A stretch of DNA of 25,000 nucleotides from Theodoxus fluviatilis (lineage: Eukaryota; Mollusca; Gastropoda; Cycloneritida; Neritidae), in contig JAWQFJ010012347.1 in assembly GCA_034096865.1 (NCBI GenBank), positions 1-25,000 on the forward strand, given 5' to 3'. The position numbers and the translations under genes are program-made. Shown in pieces: positions 9,993 through 17,102 of this stretch (the stretch's first letter is position 1; each line of letters opens with the position of its first letter). The notes under the pieces were generated by a model. It was not told where the DNA came from, searched no databases, and worked only from the letters and a program-made list of their open reading frames with translations.

Positions 9993-10046
9993 AGCACGGA
10001 AGTGGCAATCAGCACGGAAGTGGCAATCAGCACGGAAGTGGCAATC
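9993..10046. repeat. Three tandem copies of an 18-bp unit next to the exon c donor
   Basis: AGCACGGAAGTGGCAATC is repeated three times without a mismatch. On the FLII sense strand the array begins 8 nt after the GTAGGG donor of the 57-nt exon. As the unit is 18 bp, the exon frame stays open through it if the intron is retained, adding a six-residue repeat (LIATSV) before a stop. Confidence 0.95.
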
Positions 10047-10054
10047 AGCCCTAC

Positions 10055-10111
10055 CCTCTCCAGGTGGACGGAGTGGGTTCCCGAGGCGCGATACAGGCTG
10101 GGTTCATCTGG
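10055..10111 (-). CDS. FLII: FLII exon c: 57-nt linker micro-exon between gelsolin repeats 1 and 2
   Basis: 57 nt, 19 codons, phase 0 at both ends. The acceptor is a good pyrimidine tract (TTTGTCTTTCTTGCAG) and the donor is AGG|GTAGGG. The peptide begins PDEPSLYR and ends SVHLER, matching the FLII stretch that reads roughly LYR(V)xxxxxxxHLEPVP. It supplies exactly the number of residues needed between exon b and exon d. It lies between two very large introns (9.4 and 8.7 kb). Three 18-bp tandem repeats start 8 nt after the donor. Because the exon is a multiple of three, skipping it would keep the frame but remove the inter-repeat linker. Confidence 0.88.
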
Positions 10112-10296
10112 CTGCAAGAAAGACAAAGGTGCCCATTTCATTTCAGAATTGACATCCAGCAGACACACTTCTAGAATGATGCTTGGGAGCATTAGGAATC
10201 GTTCCTAGGCTAAGCTGCCACTCATGTGCTGTACTGCACCTGTGGCAATGATGGAAGAGAATCTCCTTTGACTCTTAAGTCCCGGTAGCCCCTTAC

Positions 10297-10565
10297 TCCA
10301 CTACTGTCTGGTATTCCTTTTCCACCTTTCTCCACCACTGTCTGGTATTCCTGTTCCACCTTCTCCACCCTTGTCTGGTATTCCTGTTCCACCTTTCTCC
10401 ACCACTGTCTGGTATTCCTGTTCCACCTTTCTCCACCACTGTCTGGTATTCCTGTTCCACCTTTCTCCACCCTTGTCTGGTATTTCTGTTCCACCTTCTC
10501 CACCACTGTCTTGTATTCCTGTTCCACCCTTCTCCACCCTTGTCTGGTATTCCTGTTCCACCCTT
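10297..10565. repeat. 34-bp minisatellite, locus 1 (CCACC orientation)
   Basis: About eight copies of a unit containing CTGTCTGGTATTCCTGTTCC and CACCTTTCTCCAC, with ACCACTG/ACCCTTG variants. The same unit occurs in reverse orientation at 16691-17102 and 19114-19233. Open frames through it in several phases are repeat artefacts. It lies in the FLII intron, about 190 bp upstream (sense strand) of exon 10055-10111. Confidence 0.95.
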
Positions 10566-10695
10566 GTTACGGTTCAGCTAATATTTTATATTGTTTAAGG
10601 CATTCGCCATAACGATGTTTTGGCGGGAACAAGCCAAGGTTCGCTGTTTCCAAAATTATGGATTATGCAATCATGAAGTTGATTGGTTAAGGATG

Positions 10696-10700
10696 GTGGC
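10696..10700 (+). repeat. 5-bp target site duplication (GTGGC), left copy
   Basis: GTGGC directly precedes the 5' LTR and is found again at 16143-16147 directly after the 3' LTR. Exact duplication of 5 bp is typical of Ty3/gypsy-type integration. Confidence 0.93.
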
Positions 10701-11871
10701 TGTGGCGAGACAACGGTTTTCCCATCCTCTTTATTATTATTATTATTATCATGCGTCTGCTGAGCCGTAGCACTTAGTGACTTTTCCCTGCCCTGAGCCG
10801 GTGTTAAGTAAGAAGTGACCCCCTGTGTAGGGAAAGTGACTTGCAAATGCTCTGAGTTGTGTTCTCCACTGGGGATATCACGTCGACCAATCTAATGACT
10901 TTGTCCTAGCCGAACTGATCAATCAAAGCGGAGTTATACGAGCTGTGACAGGATTGGACCGAGTGGACTGTATGACGTAGGAGAGTGCATATAAGCCAGT
11001 GTTGTCGAATGCTCGTGGCGTCCTGACATTTATTTTCATACGAGCAGAATCCACGGAGATGCGGGCGCCCTGCTCACGTTAGGTTTTTTCCATGGCTGTG
11101 GCCATGTTCATGGGAAGAGGAGAGTGAGATGGAAATGAGAAAAAGCCCCAGCCCGCCACTGAACTGACGGAAGAAAGCCCACGTGCCAGTGGCCCCAATG
11201 AAGGTGGTGGACAGCCTGCCTGCCTGCCTTCCTGCCTGCCTGACGTCCAGATGGCCCATCCCGCAGGAAACCGACTCCACTACAGATGACCTCGGTGAAA
11301 GAAGAACAAGTCCCCTCCATCTCTGCCAACCAGAGTCAGCACACCAGAGAGAAAGATGAACCGCCATGTTTTCATCAAAGTGGTGAATTCCCCCGAGTCA
11401 CCGGCTGAAATGTCGCGTGTGCTCTACCCCCTTCCCCCTGTCTTACCCCAGTGTAGCACGCGTTAGGCGTGGGGGTTAATCCCGTGCGAGAACTGCGAGA
11501 GGTCAGATAAGTACTTTTGTTTTTTACTCGGCTCAATGGCAGACGTTATTTCCCTGTCAGTTTCTTTTCCTTGCCAGAATTGTCATGAATAATTAATTGC
11601 TGTTTGCCTAACTTTGCATTTGATATGATTTGTGGTGCTTGTCGCCGACTCCCCTTTCCAGGGTGATTGCTAGTGATTGATTAAACAACCATTTAAATAT
11701 TGCTACTGTGTTGCCATTTCCTTAATTCCAGACATCTTACATCCATAGTTTGGTTAAGGGAATGAAGGTGCGTGAATTGTTTTTCAAAGATTTTACCCCT
11801 AGACAGAGTAACAAGCCAGAATTTATTCAGTTGAAATGAATTAAATTTAAGTAGAGAACGAGCACGTCACA
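10701..11871 (+). repeat. 5' LTR (1,171 bp)
   Basis: Starts TGTGGCGAGACAACGG and ends GAGCACGTCACA. It carries an (ATT)n run near its start, CCAAT at 10887-10891, a TATA-like TATAAG at 10990-10995, a CTGC/CCTG tetranucleotide run near 11213-11240, and ATTAAA at 11680-11685. Relative to the 3' LTR it has an extra CACTTAG at 10771-10777 and lacks a 13-nt segment after AACTGCG. A 97-codon open frame on the minus strand (11074-11367) has no recognised relative. Confidence 0.95.
10990..10995 (+). promoter_or_regulatory. Candidate TATA box of the 5' LTR
   Basis: GCATATAAGCC lies about 100 bp after a CCAAT motif (10887-10891) and in the first third of the LTR, where a U3 promoter is expected. The same pair is preserved in the 3' LTR (TATAAG at 15248-15253). 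No transcript evidence is available. Confidence 0.45.
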
Positions 11872-11873
11872 TT

Positions 11874-11894
11874 TGGGGTCTATCGTCTCGGGAT
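11874..11894 (+). other. Candidate primer binding site
   Basis: Two bases after the 5' LTR comes TGGGGTCTATCGTCTCGGGA. It begins with the TGG expected opposite a tRNA CCA end and resembles proline-tRNA-type primer sites (TGGGG...CTCGTC...CGGGAT) but with a few extra bases. The position is right; the tRNA identity is uncertain. Confidence 0.45.
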
Positions 11895-12130
11895 TTTGTG
11901 AATGAAATGCAATAGTTAAAAATTCTGAATTCCTGTCTAACAGTCAGGTTTGGAGTGCCTGTGCCTTGAGCGAGTGTTGTGACATGACCTGCCATTGTTT
12001 GATTCACCTTTTTGCTCTCATGCTTTGCTGCACTGTGTGACCCTGTTTTGGCTTGCTGGAGAGCGTGCAGTTAGTGCTGTTTGGATTTTTGCTGATTCAT
12101 TAGTGTTTGTGAAGCTAGTGAATCTTTACA

Positions 12131-13057
12131 ATGGATGAAGAATTCCCGACCATTGATCTGATCTATTCAGTAGATAAGGCAGGATTAGAGTTCTTTATCG
12201 AGAAGTTTGGTTTGAGTGCAGGAGAAGGTGCTACTGAACAGGATTTGCGAGATATGCTATGCGAGTTCAAATTTGCAAAGAAGAAATTGGAGATTGAACA
12301 GATAGAGGCAGACAGAGAGAGGATAAAGGCAGATAAAGACAGAAAGTTGGAGCAGAAGGAGAGAGAGACAGCTGAGAGAAAGAAGAAATTGGAGATAGAA
12401 GAAGCAGAGAGAGAGAGAAAGCCAGGGAGGCTGCAGAGAAGTATGAGAGAGAGAGACAGGAGGGGGAGAGAGCTAGGAAGGTTGCAGAGAGAGCCAGGGA
12501 AGCGACCGAGAAGTTAGAGAGATTTTGGGCTGAGCAAAGAGAGAGAGAGAAGAGCTGAAGAGGAAGAGAGAGAGAGAAGAGACAGGGAGGAGAAGGAGTC
12601 ATTGGCGAAATGGATAGAAATACGGAGAGAAGAGATGTTGAGGGAAGCTGTGGAGAGAGAGAGACGGGAAATAAGGGAGAAATGGGAAGCAGAGCGGAAA
12701 GAGAGAGAGGGGAGGGAGGAGTTCGAGAGAGAGAAAGAGAATATCACATGCCACAGGTGTTTTGAGATAGGACACAGGAGACGTGATTGTCGAGTCCGAG
12801 GGAGTGGATGGAAGGAAGAGCGAGGTGTGAGCCAACCGCTTAGGAAGGTTATGTGCTTTAGATGTGAGAAAATAGGGCATATAGCTCGAGACTGTAGAGT
12901 GAGGTTGACTCACGAGAGTAAGGCGCGTGTGGCCTTAGTGAGAAATCGTGGCATGGTGCCAAAGGAGAGTGGACGGGTGTGTGAGAAGGGGAATGACAGA
13001 GTTCACCCTTATAAGCCTGTAGTGTTCGGGATCCTGTATGGAAGGGATGAAAATTGA
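12131..13057 (+). CDS. Gag-like protein, capsid-less, two CCHC zinc knuckles (frame broken in GA runs)
   Basis: The ATG has a favourable context (ACAATGG). Residues 1-50 (MDEEFPTIDLIYSVDKAGLE...) form a short helical N-terminal segment with a pattern like the SAP-like start of many gypsy Gags. A long Arg/Glu/Lys coiled coil follows, and then two knuckles of the form C-x2-C-x4-H-x4-C: CHRCFEIGHRRRDC (about 12750-12791) and CFRCEKIGHIARDC (about 12851-12892). No capsid domain lies between coiled coil and knuckles. The frame from 12131 stops at 12517 and the same frame reopens at 12602. Between them the neighbouring frame continues the coiled-coil pattern, so two compensating indels in GA runs (near 12410 and 12545) probably split one frame of about 309 codons. 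The role would be RNA binding and possibly co-assembly with a partner Gag. Confidence 0.72.
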
Positions 13058-14267
13058 GAGTAGGGATGACGAGATTGATGAAGTGGTGATGCGTTCCACC
13101 CGGAAGAAGAGGGAGAGGTTGACGAGTGAGTCTGAGAGGGAGGTGGTGATGCGTTCCACCCGGCGGGAGAGGAAGTGTTTGAAAGTGGTGCCTGAGTCAA
13201 AGACAGAATCAGAAACAGTTGTGTTCCACTGGTGTCAGAGGCAGTTGTGTTCCACTGGTGGCAGAGACAGTTGTGTTCCACTGGTGTCAGAAACGGCTGT
13301 GTCAGAGAGGTGTGAAGTGTGCCCACTGAGAGAAGTGGAGGTCGAGAGTGGAGATGTGGCGAGTGAGACGCCTGATGTGTGCTTGCCAGCTTATGCTGAT
13401 GGTGGTGAGAGTAGAGACGTGGCGGGTGAGACGCCTGATGTGTGTTTGCCAGCTTATGCTGATGGTGGTGTGAGTAGAGACGTGGCGGGTGAGACGTCTG
13501 ATCTGTGTTTGCCAGCTTATGCTGATGGTGGTGTGAGTAGAGACGTGGCGGGTGAGACGCCTGATGTGTGTTTGCCAGCTTATGCTGATGGTGGTGTGAG
13601 TAGAGACGTGGCGGGTGAGACGTCTGATCTGTGTTTGCCAGCTTATGCTGATGGTGGTGTGAGTAGAGACGTGGCGGGTGAGACGCCTGATGTGTGCTTG
13701 CCAGCTTATGCTGATGGTGATGTGAGTGAGGACGTGACTTGTGAAGAGCAAGCAGACGTAGTCTTGTCAGAGGACAGTGAGATGGTTGCTTGTCGCTCGT
13801 TGGAGAGAGTGGGGATTGACAGAGACATAGTCCAGGATGAAGACAGAGTCAGAGTCGAAGACAGAGTCAGAGTCGAAGACAGAGTCAGAGTCGAAGACAG
13901 GGTCAGGGACAGAGACATAGTCAGGGACAGAGACATAGTCATGGATAAAGACAGAGTCAGAGTCGAAGACAGAGTCAGAGTCGAAGACAGGGTCAGGGAC
14001 AGAGACATAGTCAGGGACAGAGACATAGTCAGGGATGGAGACAGAGGAGAAGTGTCAGTGGTGAAGGTGGAGGGAGAGGACAAGTGTGTGAGAGAGGAAG
14101 AGATGGAAGTCGGGCATGAGTCTTATGGGAAGACTGGTGTGGAGTTGAATGACGTGGGAGAGGAAGGATTTGAGATGAGAGAAATTGCGTGTGCTGCTGT
14201 GAGTCTCGGAGAGGCGAGACACAGAGAGAGAAAATGGTTCGACTGGAGAAAGAGGAAGAAAGGCTAA
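13038..14267 (+). CDS. Second frame of the LTR element: acidic, repeat-built protein of unknown function
   Basis: 409 codons from ATG 13038; the frame is open from 13023 and so overlaps the Gag-like frame by 35 nt in the +1 phase. No known domain is seen. The N-terminal part is basic and acidic mixed, with the pair EVVMRSTRxxR repeated. Next comes a 26-bp sequence present three times (about 13217-13294), then six 21-residue repeats (consensus DVAGETPDVCLPAYADGGVS, 13353-13730), each with one Cys. Then a 6-residue repeat (RVEDRV / RDRDIV, about 13839-14040) and a charged tail. It sits where protease and polymerase would start in a full element. It may be an extended Gag C-terminus or a replacement sequence. 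Its expression could need +1 frameshifting, splicing or re-initiation. Confidence 0.5.
   Translation: MEGMKIESRDDEIDEVVMRSTRKKRERLTSESEREVVMRSTRRERKCLKVVPESKTESETVVFHWCQRQLCSTGGRDSCVPLVSETAVSERCEVCPLREVEVESGDVASETPDVCLPAYADGGESRDVAGETPDVCLPAYADGGVSRDVAGETSDLCLPAYADGGVSRDVAGETPDVCLPAYADGGVSRDVAGETSDLCLPAYADGGVSRDVAGETPDVCLPAYADGDVSEDVTCEEQADVVLSEDSEMVACRSLERVGIDRDIVQDEDRVRVEDRVRVEDRVRVEDRVRDRDIVRDRDIVMDKDRVRVEDRVRVEDRVRDRDIVRDRDIVRDGDRGEVSVVKVEGEDKCVREEEMEVGHESYGKTGVELNDVGEEGFEMREIACAAVSLGEARHRERKWFDWRKRKKG
13217..13294 (+). repeat. 26-bp unit, three tandem copies, inside the second frame
   Basis: CAGTTGTGTTCCACTGGTG followed by TCAGAGG or variants occurs three times in tandem. Since 26 is not a multiple of three, the three copies are read in three different frames (VVFHWCQ, QLCSTGG, SCVPLVS). 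Two extra copies add 52 nt and so change the downstream phase. Confidence 0.9.
13353..13730 (+). repeat. 63-bp tandem repeat, six copies, coding 21-residue units
   Basis: Six units of 63 bp, each encoding DVA(G/S)ET(P/S)D(V/L)CLPAYADG and a short linker. Copies 2-6 alternate between TPDV and TSDL forms, so a 126-bp higher-order unit was probably the latest to duplicate. The length is a multiple of three and there is no internal stop, which fits a translated sequence. Confidence 0.93.
13839..14040 (+). repeat. 18-bp coding repeats (GTCGAAGACAGAGTCAGA and GTCAGGGACAGAGACATA)
   Basis: Two related 18-bp units, alternating in blocks, encode RVEDRV and RDRDIV hexapeptides. The block RVEDRV...RDRDIV is itself repeated twice. 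All lengths keep the reading frame. Confidence 0.9.
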
Positions 14268-14395
14268 ATTTAGAGAGAGGAATGAATGGGTGTGGGAATG
14301 AGAAAGAGTTGATGTGTTTGTCTAGTCAGGCTGTTTATTGGAGTGTGCTGTGCAGAGAATTTGCTGCGTGGAGAGTGAGCAGTGTGGACCTGTAG
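14189..14395 (+). CDS. Possible C-terminal frame of the LTR element
   Basis: A 68-codon open frame overlapping the end of the previous one in another phase. After about residue 15 it reads as an ordinary charged helix (MVRLEKEEERLNLERG) followed by CLSSQAVYWSVLCREFAAW. The composition changes more naturally here than in the 13038 frame, so a recent indel near 14220 may have split one protein. No domain was recognised and no stronger support exists. Confidence 0.3.
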   Translation: MCCCESRRGETQREKMVRLEKEEERLNLERGMNGCGNEKELMCLSSQAVYWSVLCREFAAWRVSSVDL

Positions 14396-14953
14396 GAAGA
14401 GAGAGGGATTGTGTAGCCAGTGTGAGAGTTTTGTGGGCCAGTGTGATGGTCAGGTGGGTGGCTAGTGCCTGATTTTGAGGGGAATGACTTGAAGAAAGGG
14501 AACTTCTGTCATGTTTTGCCTGATTGGTTAGTGTAGTCTGCTGGATAGCGACTTACTGAAGTTCTGATGATTGCAGTCTGCTAGAGAAGCGACTCAATGG
14601 TGTTATGTGTGGAGAGTGTAGTTGCAGTGTAACACTATATTTGTTTACAGTCTCATGGCTGAGACCAGTGTGAGGGAGGTGATAGAAGGAAGTTGTTGTC
14701 TCTTCTTGTGTTGGCGGTGAAGTTTTGTGTTCTTGCCATTTTTGGGTAGAGACACATTAGTGTTCCTGGTTGGTGTTAGTTGTAGTGGATTGAAGTTCGA
14801 GGTTTGAGTTTCAGTCCTGTTGTGTGATGGTTTTTCAATTTGGGGTATAGACTACATAACCTGGGGCCCCCTGTTGTTTGAGAGAGGTTGTGTTGTATTT
14901 ATTGAATATAGGATTGTTTGTGAAAAATTTCATACCATAAAATTTTTCTCATT
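14396..14953 (+). other. Untranslated 3' interior of the LTR element
   Basis: About 560 bp, T/G-rich and without a convincing frame, connecting the last open frame to the polypurine tract. A small frame at 14820-15035 runs into the LTR and is not credible. I see no polymerase or envelope remnant. Confidence 0.6.
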
Positions 14954-14965
14954 GAGGAAGGGAGG
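14954..14965 (+). other. Polypurine tract
   Basis: GAGGAAGGGAGG lies directly before the TGTGG start of the 3' LTR, which is the expected primer site for plus-strand DNA synthesis. It fixes the plus orientation of the element. Confidence 0.88.
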
Positions 14966-16142
14966 TGTGGCGAGACAACGGTTTTCCCATCCTCTTTATT
15001 ATTATTATTATTATCATGCGTCTGCTGAGCCGTAGTGACTTTTCCCTGCCCTGAGCCGGTGTTAAGTAAGAAGTGACCCCCTGTGTAGGGAAAGTGACTT
15101 GCAAATGCTCTGAGTTGTGTTCTCCACTGGGGATATCACGTCGACCAATCTAATGACTTTGTCCTAGCCGAACTGATCAATCAAAGCGGAGTTATACGAG
15201 CTGTGAAAGGATTGGACCGAGTGGACTGTATGACGTAGGAGAGTGCATATAAGCCAGTGTTGTCGAATGCTCGTGGCGTCCTGACATTTATTTTCATACG
15301 AGCAGAATCCATGGAGATGCGGGCGCCCTGCTCACGTTAGGTTTTTTCCATGGCTGTGGCCATGTTCATGGGAAGAGGAGAGTGAGATGGAAATGAGAAA
15401 AAGCCCCAGCCCGCCACTGAACTGACGGAAGAAAGCCCACGTGCCAGTGGCCCCAATGAAGGTGGTGGACAGCCTGCCTGCCTGCCTTCCTGCCTGCCTG
15501 ACGTCCAGACGGCCCATCCCGCAGGAAACCGACTCCACTACAGATGACCTCGGTGAAAGAAGAACAAGTCCCCTCCATCTCTGCCAACCAGAGTCAGCAC
15601 ACCAGAGAGAAAGATGAACCGCCATGTTTTCATCAAAGTGGTGAATTCCCCCGAGTCACTGGCTGAAATGTCGCGTGTGCTCTACCCCCTTCCCCCTGTC
15701 TTACCCCAGTGTAGCACGCGTTAGGCGTGGGGGTTAATCCCGTGCGAGAACTGCGCAGCGTTTCGTCGAGAGGTCAGATAAGTACTTTTGTTTTTTACTC
15801 GGCTCAATGGCAGACGTTATTTCCCTGTCAGTTTCTTTTCCTTGCCAGAATTGTCATGAATAATTAATTGCTGTTTGCCTAACTTTGCATTTGATATGAT
15901 TTGTGGCGCTTGTCGCCGACTCCCCTTTCCAGGGTGATTGCTAGTGATTGATTAAACAACCATTTAAATATTGCTACTGTGTTGCCATTTCCTTAATTCC
16001 AGACATCTTACATCCATAGTTTGGTTAAGGGAATGAAGGTGCGTGAATTGTTTTTCAAAGATTTTACCCCTAGACAGAGTAACAAGCCAGAATTTATTCA
16101 GTTGAAATGATTTAAATTTAAGTAGAGAACGAGCACGTCACA
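14966..16142 (+). repeat. 3' LTR (1,177 bp)
   Basis: Nearly identical to 10701-11871, with the same TGTGGCG start and GTCACA end. It has a 13-nt segment (about 15756-15768, CAGCGTTTCGTCG) absent from the 5' copy and lacks CACTTAG. A TATA-like motif lies at 15248-15253 and ATTAAA at 15951-15956. The minus-strand 97-codon frame recurs at 15332-15625. Confidence 0.95.
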
Positions 16143-16147
16143 GTGGC
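16143..16147 (+). repeat. 5-bp target site duplication (GTGGC), right copy
   Basis: Exact match to 10696-10700. Joining the flanks restores an uninterrupted intron sequence. Confidence 0.93.
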
Positions 16148-16690
16148 ACATGCGCTGGGTGTAACTCTTCAGTCGAAAAACGCTGGAAAACCTAATCAGT
16201 TGGCTCTAAGAATGTCATCCTGTGCAGACATATTTCGAGCAGCTCCGTGTTAAGGTAGAACACGTTAAAATTCTAATCCTCCCCCGGCCATCTGAAAGGT
16301 TGTAACAAGAAGAACAGAGTCCTCCCTGAATGAAGAACAAGTTTCGCTTGACTATGAAGCCTAGTTCGTCGCCTGGAAAGTTCATTGTTGGTGCACTTGA
16401 AAATTTTGTGTTTGTTCGGGCAAATGTGTGAGCCCGCCGTGCATATGGCCTTTTATCCTCTCCTTTCAAGGTAGAACCTTGAGAGAGAGCGTGCTTGTGA
16501 ATGCCCATTCCTGAGTGGATATCGTTTTGGGGCAGAAGTTTTCATTGGTGGAGATTCGAGAACCGTCTTTGCCCATCAGCTTGAAGGCTATAATACATAA
16601 GTTAACTCTTAAGTCCCTGTAATGTAGACGGACAGTAAAATTGCCTGTCTTGCAAAGAAACCACAAAAAGTAGCCTAAGATGGGTTGAAA
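16148..16690. other. FLII intron sequence without recognised feature
   Basis: Single-copy-looking sequence between the LTR element and the 34-bp minisatellite. A short motif ACTCTTAAGTCCC (near 16605) also occurs near 10269, next to the first minisatellite locus, and both copies are in the same orientation. I could not extend it into a defined element. The minus-strand open frames here show no domain. Confidence 0.5.
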
Positions 16691-17102
16691 AGAATACCAG
16701 AAAAGGGTGGAGAAAGGTGAAACAGGAATACCAGACAAGGGTGGAGTAGGGTGGAGCAGGAATATCAGACAGTGGTGGAGAAAGGTGGAACAGGAATACA
16801 AGACAAGGGTGGAGAAAGGTGGAACAGGAATACCAGACAAGGGTGGAGAAAGGTGGAACAGGAATACCAGACAAGGGTGGAGAAAGATGGAACAGGAATA
16901 CCAGACAAGGGTGGAGAAGGGTGGAACAGGAATACCAGACAAGGGTGGAGAAGGGTGGAACAGGAATACCAGACAGTGGTGGAGAAAGGTGGAACAGGAA
17001 TATCAGACAGTGGTGGAGAAGGTGGAACAGAAATACCAGACAAGGGTGGAGAAGGGTGGAACAGGAATACCAGACAGTGGTGGAGAAAGGTGGAACAGGA
17101 AT
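16691..17102. repeat. 34-bp minisatellite, locus 2, left part (GGTGG orientation)
   Basis: About twelve copies of the unit containing GGAACAGGAATACCAGACA followed by AGGGTGGAGAAAGGT. This is the reverse complement of locus 1. It is cut at 17102 by a solo LTR and resumes at 19114; GGAAT is present on both sides of the insertion. Confidence 0.95.
17098..17102 (+). repeat. 5-bp target site duplication (GGAAT), left copy
   Basis: GGAAT ends the left half of the minisatellite and is repeated at 19114-19118, where the right half resumes mid-unit with GGAATACCAG. Removing the insertion and one GGAAT restores a normal minisatellite unit. Confidence 0.85.

Larger units (their letters stand above)
10701..16142 (+). 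mobile_element. Non-autonomous LTR retrotransposon, 5,442 bp, recent insertion
   Basis: A complete LTR-to-LTR element: 5' LTR 10701-11871, candidate primer site from 11874, Gag-like frame 12131-13057, second frame 13038-14267, short third frame 14189-14395, polypurine tract 14954-14965, 3' LTR 14966-16142, with GTGGC target duplications. The LTRs differ by six substitutions over about 1,164 aligned bases plus a 7-nt and a 13-nt indel, so insertion was recent. The 3.1-kb interior has no protease DTG/DSG site in context, no reverse transcriptase YxDD box, and no integrase HHCC or DDE pattern in any frame. Mobility must rely on a partner. The Ty3/gypsy assignment is inferred from the 5-bp duplication and the CCHC Gag. 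It lies antisense to FLII within the 9.4-kb intron. Confidence 0.93.

Noticed and set aside
10222..10598. Overlapping repeat frames on both strands (EQEYQTRVEKGG type)
   Set aside because: They are the 34-bp minisatellite. Because 34 is not a multiple of three, the same peptide cycle appears in all phases.
11074..11367. Zinc-transporter-like fragment suggested by HEHGHSHG
   Set aside because: A short His-rich tail alone is not enough, no transporter motif surrounds it, and it lies inside an LTR.
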